Assembly: GCA_964513075.1 (NCBI GenBank)
Contig: CAZELR010000002.1
Coordinates: 100,582 to 164,581 of the forward strand
Source: DAOUBP01 sp964513075
GTDB taxonomy: Bacteria > Chloroflexota > Anaerolineae > CG2-30-64-16
DNA: 64,000 nt
Direction of reading: 5' to 3'
The position numbers and the translations under genes were made by a program. The notes under the pieces were generated by a model. That model saw only the letters and a list, made by a program, of their open reading frames with translations, was not told the origin of the DNA and ran no database searches. Numbering within the stretch: position 1 is the stretch's first letter; each line of letters starts with the position of its first letter. This document shows, piece by piece, positions 1-7,309 of the stretch.

Positions 1-382
1 ACCGTGCAGTAGCCAGGGCGCCGGGTCATTGATCATGTTGACCAGTTTGCCCAGGATGTTGTCGTAGGTGCGATAGAGCTCGCGGCCTGTGTCCGCTCCA
101 GGTACTTGCAGGCGACGGCAAACTCAATCCATGTTTGGGTCTCGGCGGCCTCGCCCTCAGCGTCGTTCAGCTTAGCAACAAACGCACCTTCATAGCGGCG
201 CTTCCGCCCCCCTCCGCGATGTTCGCGCAGACCGAACGCGAGGCGCGTCGGATCTGGTCGGTCAACGAGTACGTCTCTTCTTTGGGAAAGTGCTTGGTCA
301 ACTCGAAAATCCGCATCGCCGCGTCGAACGCCAGCTTGTATACCTCCAGATCATGATGACTCACAATTGCCTTGTGCTCCAT
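1..382 (-). pseudogene. Four-helix-bundle (S23 / 23S rRNA intervening-sequence type) protein, frameshifted
   Basis: The start at 382 gives MEHKAIVSHHDLEVYKLAF, followed by a typical S23-family core (DQIRRASRSVCANIAEG). The reading frame then breaks near 206-213: family members read AEGWRKRRYEG, and one base is missing in the G-run. A second one-base loss near 90-95 restores another frame, which reads ELYRTYDNILGKLVNMI up to the window edge. Read across both shifts, the protein is a normal four-helix-bundle protein that continues past position 1. The function of this family is not established. Two single-base losses could be real decay or assembly errors, and I cannot tell which. Confidence 0.75.
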
Positions 383-383
383 C

Positions 384-496
384 TTTCCCCATCCCCCTTT
401 CTCCCCTGCACCCCTGCACCCTTTCACCCCCGCTCCCCCGCTCCCTTGCTCCCTTGCTCCCCTGCTCCCTTTCACCCCCGCCCCACCCGCGCCACC
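384..496. repeat. Pyrimidine-rich degenerate tandem repeat
   Basis: On the plus strand this is a run of CT/CCC-rich units such as GCTCCCTTGCTCCC and CCCTGCACCC with almost no purine clusters. It lies directly upstream of the S23-type gene. It also supplies the last codons and stop of the 571-aa gene that ends at 472, which reads VARVGRG and then stops inside the tract. Such tracts are common between genes in filamentous Chloroflexota and cyanobacteria. No function is visible. Confidence 0.6.
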
Positions 497-2187
497 TCAT
501 TCTCCAAAATCCGCCGCATGATCGCCACGCTGCACGCGTACGTCGCGTCCACTCCGAAATAGCTCAGGCTCTTGCTCAGCAGGCTCTGCCGGCGGCTGTA
601 CGGGGTGTCTGACGCGTAGTGCAGCAGGCCGATGTCGTAGGGCGCGTTGATGAACAGGTTGACGATTTCGTTCACCGGGTAGCGCTGCGGGTAGATGTCC
701 TCGTAGATCGCGCTCAAGTAGGGGCCCGACTCCATCTCCAGGTCAGTGTACCCCTCTTTGTAGAAGACGCTCATGAAGTCGCGGTTCTGCAGGAAGGTGC
801 CGCGCACGGTGACGGCCTTCTGGTTGTCGAAGACGGTGCCGTGCAGCAGGTGGGGGGCCACGTGCTGGGCCAGGAAGCAGTTCTTGAACAGGAAGGTGTT
901 GCGCGAGTGTTCGTCGTAGACCACGTTAGGGATCATCACGTCGCCCACGCGGCCGTTGAGGGTGGCGGCCTTGCCCATGATGTAGACCCCCAGCAGTTTC
1001 GTCGCGCTGGTGGCGATCTGCGACAGCAGGTGGTATGCGGCGAAGCCCAGCGGATAGTCCACGTTGACGATCAGCGCGCGGCTCTCGGCCAGCGCCTCCA
1101 GGCCGGGCATGGCCAGCCGCGGATCGAAGCGGGCCGGGTCCAGCTCGCGCACCTCGATCACTTGCGCCCTGATGTCCAGCGCGTGCGGCTCGTCGAAGCG
1201 GTGGATGCCCGCGGCGGCCTCGGCTGCGGCCCAGGCGCGCAGGTTCGCCTCATCCTGCTTGAGATAGGCGCGTTGGACATAGTACAGGAAGTTGGCCTGC
1301 GCGCCCAAGTCGCCACTTGTAGCCAGCGTTTGCCACTCCTGCGCCAGTCCTTCCGGGTTCTTCTCCAGGGCGAACGCCGCCAACGCCTCCTGATGGTTGA
1401 CCGCGTAGCCGGAAAGCAGGTTGGCCAGGCTGTGCGGGTTGCTGGAGACGAAATAGAGCGGCCGGAACTCCAGGTAGCTGGCGTCGGCCGCGCGCTCCAG
1501 GTCATCCCACCAGTCCTCCGCTGCCTTGCGGTAATCGTTGAACCCCTGGGCCAGCGACGTGATGCGGATATCGATCTCGCGGGCAGCCACCGCGGCCAGC
1601 TTGCCGTCCCAGTCAGCCCGCCACACCCCCAGCAGGCGTTCCAGGTCTTCCGGGCTGACCCCTAGCACTTCGCCCAGCGCCTGCGGGACCTCGCTCGCGC
1701 GCACGATGCCGGCCGCCAGGTCATGGCCCAACTGCGTGTTGGCCAGCCGCCGGTGCAGCTTGTTCCACTCGATTTGGTACGCGACGAGGCAGGGCAGCAG
1801 GTCGTCGATGTCGGAGACGCTGGAGACGAACGCAGCGATGGTGTCTGCGCCGTCGAACAACATGGGCCGGCGCCGCGCCGCCGCATCCACCCGCAGCCAG
1901 TGCGCCACATCGCCCAGCCCGCCGCGCATGAACACCTCCTCCGACTGGCCCAACACCACGCGCCGCGCCCGGTCGATGCAGTCCGGCAGGCGGAGCGCGG
2001 CGTACAGGAACGCGGACGCGTCGAAGTCCAGCGACTCCGCGCCCAGGTGCAGGCTGGAGCGCATCCCCTCGTGGGTCTCCTCCAGCGAGCGGACGCGGAT
2101 GTCGCCCGAGCTGCGCAGCAGCGAGTAGTAGGTGCGAATGTAGAGCTCGATCCCTTCGCTGGTAGTGGCGGGGACGGTGCGAATCAT
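472..2187 (-). CDS. Uncharacterised 571-aa protein with nucleoside-phosphorylase-like C-terminal domain
   Basis: The start MIRTVPATTSEGIEL at 2187 has GGGAGG just upstream; a longer frame to 2268 lacks this. The N-terminal two thirds is helical and I do not recognise it. The last ~200 residues look like the PNP/AMP-nucleosidase fold: MGKAATL..GDVMIP near residue 403, DLEMES near 483, and HYASDTP near 523 match the 'GhcGGL..GD', 'DMES' and 'SD.P' motifs of that superfamily. I believe this family has been catalogued as DUF6909, but cannot confirm it. A minus-strand TATAAT at 2219-2224 fits a promoter about 30 nt upstream. Substrate unknown. Confidence 0.7.
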   Translation of the reverse strand: MIRTVPATTSEGIELYIRTYYSLLRSSGDIRVRSLEETHEGMRSSLHLGAESLDFDASAFLYAALRLPDCIDRARRVVLGQSEEVFMRGGLGDVAHWLRVDAAARRRPMLFDGADTIAAFVSSVSDIDDLLPCLVAYQIEWNKLHRRLANTQLGHDLAAGIVRASEVPQALGEVLGVSPEDLERLLGVWRADWDGKLAAVAAREIDIRITSLAQGFNDYRKAAEDWWDDLERAADASYLEFRPLYFVSSNPHSLANLLSGYAVNHQEALAAFALEKNPEGLAQEWQTLATSGDLGAQANFLYYVQRAYLKQDEANLRAWAAAEAAAGIHRFDEPHALDIRAQVIEVRELDPARFDPRLAMPGLEALAESRALIVNVDYPLGFAAYHLLSQIATSATKLLGVYIMGKAATLNGRVGDVMIPNVVYDEHSRNTFLFKNCFLAQHVAPHLLHGTVFDNQKAVTVRGTFLQNRDFMSVFYKEGYTDLEMESGPYLSAIYEDIYPQRYPVNEIVNLFINAPYDIGLLHYASDTPYSRRQSLLSKSLSYFGVDATYACSVAIMRRILENEVARVGRG

Positions 2188-2254
2188 GGGGCCTCCCATC
2201 GGATTGTTCTTATGGGGTATTATACTGCCGAGTGGCGCGATGTGCGATTTTTGG

Positions 2255-2310
2255 CCCAGGGTTGCCAACTTTAGCCCAGGGTTGCCAACTTTCCGAAAGT
2301 TGGCAACCCT
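2255..2310. repeat. Interspersed palindrome, GTTGCCAACTTTC family, copy 1
   Basis: An arm (AGGGTTGCCAACTTT, 2278-2292) and its exact complement (2296-2310) form a near-perfect 33-bp palindrome with CCG at the centre. The left arm is also directly duplicated immediately upstream (2256-2272). A second genomic copy with the same core lies at 17624-17658. It resembles a REP-type element and could fold in RNA. Confidence 0.8.
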
Positions 2311-2320
2311 ACCCTCTAAG

Positions 2321-2558
2321 CTATCGCAGCACCAGCGGCAGATACAGTTCCTTTCCCGGCAGATAGCGCAGGATGCCGTGCTCAGAATGTTGTGACAGCC
2401 ATCGGGGCTGCCCGCGTCCCAGCAAAACCAGCGATTCGGGCCCGGTCCCGCGCCCCCTCTGGCCCCGCGCCGCGCGCCGGCGCGCAGGGTCCCCCCAGCA
2501 CCGCGGCGGCCAGCAGCAGGACAACTCCGCGACGCAGAGGACTGAAATGACGCTGCAT
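2321..2558 (-). pseudogene. Scar of a secreted protein: signal peptide plus YLPLVLR tail
   Basis: A good ribosome site (AGGAGG) precedes ATG at 2558 and a clear signal peptide (MQRHFSPLRRGVVLLLAAAV). After about 30 further residues this frame stops at 2382. In another frame the same stretch ends in GKELYLPLVLR and a stop at 2321. That tail is typical of the C-termini of secreted Chloroflexota proteins. The simplest reading is that most of a secreted protein gene was deleted, leaving the two ends out of frame. The original identity cannot be told. Confidence 0.5.
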
Positions 2559-2623
2559 GGTGTCCTCCTGGACGATGGGTATACCGGTCAGTGGTCTGGG
2601 GAATTGCCGGATAACAGCGGGTG

Positions 2624-2748
2624 GCAAGATAGGCAAGGTAGAGATACTTAAGTATAAAGTAACCTTATCTTGCCTACCTTGCCTATCTTGCTTTCCATGT
2701 GGGCAAGATAGGCAAGATAGGCAAGGTGGGGTTAGGCAAGATGGGGCA
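2624..2748. repeat. GCAAGATAG low-complexity inverted and direct repeat
   Basis: A 17-bp arm (GCAAGATAGGCAAGGTA, 2624-2640) is exactly complemented at 2675-2691. It is followed by more direct copies of GGCAAGATA up to about 2748. The block separates the gene scar from the methyltransferase gene. No coding sequence is supported here. Confidence 0.75.
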
Positions 2749-2780
2749 GGCTACAACCTCCGACTTTTGGGTTTCCTGGC

Positions 2781-3491
2781 CTACCAAACGCCCGGCACGA
2801 GCCGGTAGCGGACGTCTCTGGTGTACTCCCGATAGCCGGGCAGCTCAGCCTGCAGCATGCGGTCTTCAAGCGCAGTCCGGGTCACCAGAGCGAAGAGGGC
2901 TGCAAGCGCGGGCAGAAGGGCCCAGAATGCACCCAGCAAAAAGGGGGTGCCCAACGTCTGGAGCGCGTACCCCACGTATCCTGGGTGACGCACTACGCGA
3001 TACGGGCCGCTGATGCAAACCGTGTGCCCGCGCTCCCCTTGGATGCGTACCGCCGTGGAGAAGTACGCGTTGGCGCGCATGGCCCCTACTGTCAGTCCGA
3101 ATCCCGCGGCTAACACCGCTGCGCCGGCCAAGTGCCAGATAACGCCGAGGGCGTGAGTCCAGCCGAAGCGCGTATCCAGGCCTGCTACCAGCGGAAGTGT
3201 CAGATAGCCGGCTACAACAAGGACGCTGCTCACCGCCTTGTCCCAGCCCCGCATCTCCCGCGGGCGTCCGCGTTCCGCGATTGTCTCAGGGCTGGCGCGG
3301 AGCATGATCGTGCCGCCAACCAAAACGGTGGCCAGCGAGATCCCGAGGTAGACCCAGGCCCAACGCCAGTCCAGGCGGCCTGCGCCGCCGAACAGCAGCC
3401 CTGCCTGGAGCAGGAGGATGGCTCCGATCGTGCCGGCCCGCATGGCGATACCCGCGGCGGTGCGGGGACGTTTCTGATTGTTTTGTGTCAT
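2781..3491 (-). CDS. Isoprenylcysteine carboxyl methyltransferase-family membrane protein
   Basis: The start MTQNNQKR at 3491 is preceded by GGGAGGGGC. The 236-aa protein has about five to six membrane segments. It ends in the ICMT/PEMT signature (GPYRVVRHPGYVGYAL, then LEDRMLQAELPGYREYTRDVRYRLVPGVW). The RHPxY motif and the Glu pair bind S-adenosylmethionine and the substrate in this family. In bacteria the substrate is usually unknown, possibly a lipid. It is a single gene on the minus strand. A distant paralogue lies at 17059-17613. Confidence 0.8.
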   Translation of the reverse strand: MTQNNQKRPRTAAGIAMRAGTIGAILLLQAGLLFGGAGRLDWRWAWVYLGISLATVLVGGTIMLRASPETIAERGRPREMRGWDKAVSSVLVVAGYLTLPLVAGLDTRFGWTHALGVIWHLAGAAVLAAGFGLTVGAMRANAYFSTAVRIQGERGHTVCISGPYRVVRHPGYVGYALQTLGTPFLLGAFWALLPALAALFALVTRTALEDRMLQAELPGYREYTRDVRYRLVPGVW

Positions 3492-3605
3492 CTGCCCCTC
3501 CCTCTGCCTCGGGTTCAATCATCGGGAAGGCTGAGGTCTTCGGTTTAGCACTTCAACTCGCCGAATGACGCGTAGCTCGGCACGTTGCAGTGCAGAAACC
3601 AGGGC

Positions 3606-4400
3606 TCAGATATACAGGTCGCGCTTGTTGTAAACCCAGTAGGCCGCGGCCACGCAGGCGACGATGATTGCCGCCGAGAGCGCCAGGTAGGCGCCGTTTA
3701 GCGCGCCGGTGCGAAACAACTCGCTCGCTTCGAAATACTTGAACGGCGTGAAGTACTTGAGAAAACCCAGCTTCTCCTGCATGCCGGCGATGACGGACAT
3801 GAAGTAGGTGACCAGGATGATAGCGACCGCGACCGAGCCGGAGCGCTTGTACTGCTTCATGGCGCAGCCCAGCAGCAGCCCGACGGCCAGGAAGATCAGC
3901 TCGATCGCGAACATCGCCTGCATTTCGAGCGCCAGGAAGTTGTAGAACGCCTGATCCGGCTTGTACGCCTGCGCCCCCGCGATCGACGCCGCCCAGGTGA
4001 TCAGCACAAAGGCGATGCACATGACCAGCGCGGCCAGCGCCTTGGCCGTGACGACTCGGCTGCGGGACACCGGCAGCACGAGCGAAAACTCGACCGTCTT
4101 GTCGCGCTCTTCCTTGGAGATAATCTCGCTGCCCCACATGGCCGCGGCGATCGCTCCCATCAGCCCGAAGTAGATAAACATGATGCCGTAAAAGCCGATC
4201 AGTGTGGTCAGGTTGAAACCGCGCATGCTGAGGGCGTCCAGCATCCCTTGCGGCATGGCATCCAGCACCTTCAACATGTCGGGATTGCCGGCAAAGGCGG
4301 AGAACTTGGCCGACGCGATCATGACCAGCAGCGCGATGATGACACTCCAGATCACCAGCGACTTGACTTGGGCTCTCAGTTCACGAAAAAAGATGTTCAT
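3606..4400 (-). CDS. ABC-2 type transporter permease (second permease of the operon)
   Basis: 264 aa with six predicted membrane helices in the ABC-2 arrangement. It has a typical cytoplasmic segment after helix 2 (SKEERDKTVEFSLVLPVSRSRVVTAK), matching the 'sLPvsR.r.l.aK' coupling helix of drug, antibiotic and lipid exporters. It is 31% or so identical by eye to its neighbour at 4493-5302, so the two probably form a heterodimer with the ATPase at 5312-6184. The substrate is not predictable. Confidence 0.85.
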   Translation of the reverse strand: MNIFFRELRAQVKSLVIWSVIIALLVMIASAKFSAFAGNPDMLKVLDAMPQGMLDALSMRGFNLTTLIGFYGIMFIYFGLMGAIAAAMWGSEIISKEERDKTVEFSLVLPVSRSRVVTAKALAALVMCIAFVLITWAASIAGAQAYKPDQAFYNFLALEMQAMFAIELIFLAVGLLLGCAMKQYKRSGSVAVAIILVTYFMSVIAGMQEKLGFLKYFTPFKYFEASELFRTGALNGAYLALSAAIIVACVAAAYWVYNKRDLYI

Positions 4401-4421
4401 CGTTCGCCTCTTGTAAGGGAC

Positions 4422-4469
4422 GCATCCTTCGACTGTGCCGCCAGAAAGCGGCGGCTCCGCTCAGGATGC
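4422..4469. repeat. Hairpin element between the two permease genes
   Basis: GCATCCT (4422-4428) and AGGATGC (4463-4469) enclose an inner GCCGCC/GGCGGC pair. The CCGCTCAGGATG part resembles the interspersed family seen at 63765-63964. It could stabilise or attenuate the operon mRNA between the permease genes. Confidence 0.5.
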
Positions 4470-4492
4470 TGCAAGCAATGGCAGGAATGCTC

Positions 4493-5302
4493 CTATGACA
4501 CCGCCGGGATGTCGCGGCGGATGTAGAGCCAATAACTCACTGCCAGCGCCACCACGGTGACCGCGACGTTGAGCAGCACGAGCGGCGCGTCATACGCGCC
4601 CGCCTTGACGATGGCGGCCCCGTCGAAGTGCTTGAACGGCGTGAGCAGCTCCAGCTTGACGTCCCCGATCATGCCGCTGAACGCAGCGAGCACGTACGCG
4701 CCGAAGCCCAGGCCGAGGCCATAGGGCGTCACGCTGCGCACGCGCTTGACCAGCAGCGAAATGACCAGCCCTACGCTCAGGAAGAAGAGCTGAAAAATGA
4801 CGATGCTGAGCAGCAGCAGGAGCAGCGTGCGCGGCTCGTACGCATGCCCGCCGCGGAAGAGCAGGATGGCCGCGATGCTGCTCACCCACACGACCAGGTT
4901 GGTGAGCGTCAGGCTGGCCAGTGCGGCGAGCAGCTTGCTGGTCAGCACCTGGACGCGGCTGACCGGTTTGGTCAGCAGGAAGTCCGCCGTCAATTCGCTC
5001 TCTTCCACCGAAACCAACCCGAAGCCGTAGTTGGCGGCCTGGATCGCCAGGCAGAGCTGGGCGAACATGAAGATGAGACCGTAAAAACCCATCACGGTGG
5101 TCATGTTCATCTTGTCCAGGCCGAAGGCGGACTTCAGCTCCTGGGGGAACCGTTCCATCATCTGGTTCAGGAGCGCGGCCTGGTCGGCAAAGCCCGGGTA
5201 GATGGAAAAGAAGAACATGACGAGGAACACCAGGCCCAGCGACCAGATGAGCACCGACTTCAGCCGGCTGCGAAACTCGTATCTGAAGATGTTTGTGTTC
5301 AT
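4493..5302 (-). CDS. ABC-2 type transporter permease (first permease of the operon)
   Basis: 269 aa, six membrane helices. It has the same coupling-helix pattern as the next gene (VEESELTADFLLTKPVSRVQVLTSK). It starts MNTNIFRYEFRSRLKSVLIW, nine bases after the stop of the ATPase gene, so the two are very probably co-translated. Together with the ATPase and the second permease it should form an ABC exporter in the cytoplasmic membrane. The family includes bacitracin and lantibiotic exporters, but nothing here fixes the substrate. Confidence 0.85.
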   Translation of the reverse strand: MNTNIFRYEFRSRLKSVLIWSLGLVFLVMFFFSIYPGFADQAALLNQMMERFPQELKSAFGLDKMNMTTVMGFYGLIFMFAQLCLAIQAANYGFGLVSVEESELTADFLLTKPVSRVQVLTSKLLAALASLTLTNLVVWVSSIAAILLFRGGHAYEPRTLLLLLLSIVIFQLFFLSVGLVISLLVKRVRSVTPYGLGLGFGAYVLAAFSGMIGDVKLELLTPFKHFDGAAIVKAGAYDAPLVLLNVAVTVVALAVSYWLYIRRDIPAVS

Positions 5303-5311
5303 GGTCTCAGC

Positions 5312-6184
5312 CTACTCGTAATAGTGCATGAAGATTTCTTCCAGGGTCGGCTCTTCGATCGTGATGTCGCTGACCTGGACGCCGCTGATTTTCTGGAGCA
5401 CCGCGTTGATGTCGCCCTTGAAGAAGAAGCGCACCGTGCCGTTCTCCGTCTGCACGTTGGTCACGCCCGGCAGATCGAAGGTCGCCGGGGTCAGCCCGCC
5501 GGCCGTCACGCTCACCTTCTTGTAGTTGTTCTGCTGCAGGGTGCGGATGTCGGAGATCTCGGCGATGCGGCCCTCGCGGATGATGCCCACGCGCGAGCAC
5601 AGGCGCTGCACTTCGCCCAAGATGTGCGACGAGAAGAAGACGGTGACCCCGCGGGCGTTCTCTTCGCGGATCAGGTCGAAGAACTTGCGCTGCATCAGCG
5701 GGTCTAGGCCGGCGGTCGGCTCGTCCAGGAAGAGCAGCTTGGGGCTGTGCAGTAAGCCCTGCACGATGCCCACCTTTTTCTTGTTGCCGTACGACAGGTC
5801 GCTGATGCGGCGGTTCAGCTCCAGTTCCATGGTCTTGGAGAGATCCTGCAGGCGCTGGGTGCAATCGCCCTCGAAGAAGCTGGCGGAGTACTTGAGCAGG
5901 TCAATGACCTTCATGCCCTCATAGTAAAAGACCTCGGAGGGCAGGTAGCCGATGTTGCGGCGGATTTCGGGGCCGTGCGTGGCCACGTCCTTGCCGAAGA
6001 TCTTGGCGCTGCCGCTGGTCGGGTGGATCAGCGACAGTAGCAGGCGGATGGTGGTGGATTTCCCGGCGCCGTTCGGCCCAATGAAGCCAAAGATCTCGCC
6101 TTCTTCCTCGTTGAATGAGACGTCCACGATGCCGCGTGCTTTGCCATAATACTTGGTCAGATGATTGACCTCGATAATACTCAT
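5312..6184 (-). CDS. ABC transporter ATP-binding protein (exporter type)
   Basis: 290 aa from MSIIEVNHLTKYYG at 6184, with AAAGGAG seven bases upstream. Walker A is GPNGAGKST, the signature loop is LSYGNKKKVGI (a variant of LSGGQ often seen in ABC-2 exporters), Walker B is LLFLDEPTAGLD, and the H-loop is FFSSHIL. The C-terminal ~80 residues form the extra domain typical of CcmA/BcrA-type ATPases. It is the first gene of a three-gene operon with the permeases at 4493 and 3606. Confidence 0.92.
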   Translation of the reverse strand: MSIIEVNHLTKYYGKARGIVDVSFNEEEGEIFGFIGPNGAGKSTTIRLLLSLIHPTSGSAKIFGKDVATHGPEIRRNIGYLPSEVFYYEGMKVIDLLKYSASFFEGDCTQRLQDLSKTMELELNRRISDLSYGNKKKVGIVQGLLHSPKLLFLDEPTAGLDPLMQRKFFDLIREENARGVTVFFSSHILGEVQRLCSRVGIIREGRIAEISDIRTLQQNNYKKVSVTAGGLTPATFDLPGVTNVQTENGTVRFFFKGDINAVLQKISGVQVSDITIEEPTLEEIFMHYYE

Positions 6185-6201
6185 CGAGTTGCTCCTTTCG
6201 C

Positions 6202-6216
6202 GCACGCAATGCGTGC
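6202..6216. promoter_or_regulatory. Palindrome in leader of ABC exporter operon
   Basis: GCACGCAATGCGTGC is a perfect 15-bp dyad (7-bp arms). It sits between the predicted transcription start (~6230) and the ribosome site of the ATPase gene, which is where a repressor would block transcription. No regulator gene is adjacent, so the binder is unknown. Confidence 0.5.
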
Positions 6217-6236
6217 ATTTATGAACACAGACTCAT

Positions 6237-6265
6237 ATAGTAAGGCCGCAGCGGCGCGTTGTCAA
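6237..6265 (-). promoter_or_regulatory. Sigma-70-type promoter of ABC exporter operon
   Basis: On the minus strand TTGACA (6260-6265) is followed after exactly 17 bases by TACTAT (6237-6242). Transcription would start near 6230, about 46 bases before the ATPase start codon. Confidence 0.75.
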
Positions 6266-6346
6266 GCAGGAAAAAGTGATTAGGGAGTTTTCGTTAAGGA
6301 TGGCGTCCAGCGCCTGCGCGCAGCGGCAACCTGTCGCAGCGCGTCC

Positions 6347-7309
6347 CTACAGCGCGATATACCACCGCCGTTTATCGAGCCACCACGCGATCCAGGTCAG
6401 GCTGAGCACCAGCGCCGCCGTTTGCAGCGCCGTCAGCCAGAGCGGCGCATCCACGTACCAACCGGGGATCGGCGGCAGCGCAAAGAAACCCAATAGGACG
6501 CCATGCAGCACATATAACAGGAGGGGATTGCGGCCCCACGCGGACAGGAGCGGCAGGCGCAGCCCGGCTCCGTTCAGAATGTGGAACCCCAGGAAGATCA
6601 GGGCGCTGAGGCCCAGGCTGATCAGGATGTAGCTGGCAGACGCGCGATTCTTGCTGACCGGGATCACCAGGCTGACCGCCAGGCCGGCCGCGAGCGTCAA
6701 CAGCGCCGCCCCCGGCATCCATCGCCGACGCAGAGCAGGAGCGTGATACCAATCCGCGATAACTGTCGCCAGGATCAGCAGGCCGGCCCAGCTCAGTGCA
6801 CCCCACGGTCCGTTGTGCGGCGCGCTCCGCACCGCGTTCAGCCAGCAGCAGTTCAGAAGTTCCTGGTAGATAGCCAACAACCCCAGACCCACCGCCGCGC
6901 GCCAGGGAGTTGGCAGGCGAATGACAAACAGTGTCAACAGCCCCGCGACGCCAAGGGCCTGCAGCAGCCCCCAATTGACCGTGCTGGGGTAGACCCCGGA
7001 CAGGTTCCCTCCGAGCGTCATCAGGAAACCCAGCCCGATGAGCGCCAGGTTGCGGACGACGGCGTGCTCGTAGGCTTTCCGCGCGCCATCGCGCGCCAGC
7101 CGCCGCCGGAACGAGAGGCCATAGGTCAGGCCGATGGCGAACACGAACAGCGGCGCGATCAGGTCGATGACGGTGTAACCCACGTCGGGCGCGTGCTTCA
7201 GCCAGGCCGGCACGCGGCTCACCTCTGCCAGGTAGTCTGCCAGCGCCATCAGCAGAATGGCGAAGCCCCGGAACTGATCGATGGCGTCGAGTCGTGAAGA
7301 TGTGGTCAT
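6347..7309 (-). CDS. DUF5009/HGSNAT-like membrane protein (acyltransferase-like)
   Basis: 320 aa with about nine to ten membrane helices. The N-terminus RLDAIDQFRGFAILLMAL.DYL matches the 'R..slD..RG..il.M' start of the YeiB/DUF418, DUF5009 and heparan-alpha-glucosaminide acetyltransferase superfamily. Members transfer acyl groups across the membrane, but most bacterial ones have no known substrate. Its ATGA start overlaps the stop of the PIG-L gene by four bases, so it is translationally coupled to it and is the last gene of the long minus-strand run from 14984. Confidence 0.75.
   Translation of the reverse strand: MTTSSRLDAIDQFRGFAILLMALADYLAEVSRVPAWLKHAPDVGYTVIDLIAPLFVFAIGLTYGLSFRRRLARDGARKAYEHAVVRNLALIGLGFLMTLGGNLSGVYPSTVNWGLLQALGVAGLLTLFVIRLPTPWRAAVGLGLLAIYQELLNCCWLNAVRSAPHNGPWGALSWAGLLILATVIADWYHAPALRRRWMPGAALLTLAAGLAVSLVIPVSKNRASASYILISLGLSALIFLGFHILNGAGLRLPLLSAWGRNPLLLYVLHGVLLGFFALPPIPGWYVDAPLWLTALQTAALVLSLTWIAWWLDKRRWYIAL

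Noticed and set aside
619..1665. 348-codon open frame on the plus strand opposite the 571-aa gene
   Set aside because: Composition is the Arg/Gln/Val/Asp-rich pattern of an antisense frame, and the minus strand has a proper start and conserved motifs.
4628..5707. 359-codon plus-strand frame across the ABC exporter genes
   Set aside because: It crosses two minus-strand genes and is rich in Glu/Gln/His in the way of antisense frames; no motif.
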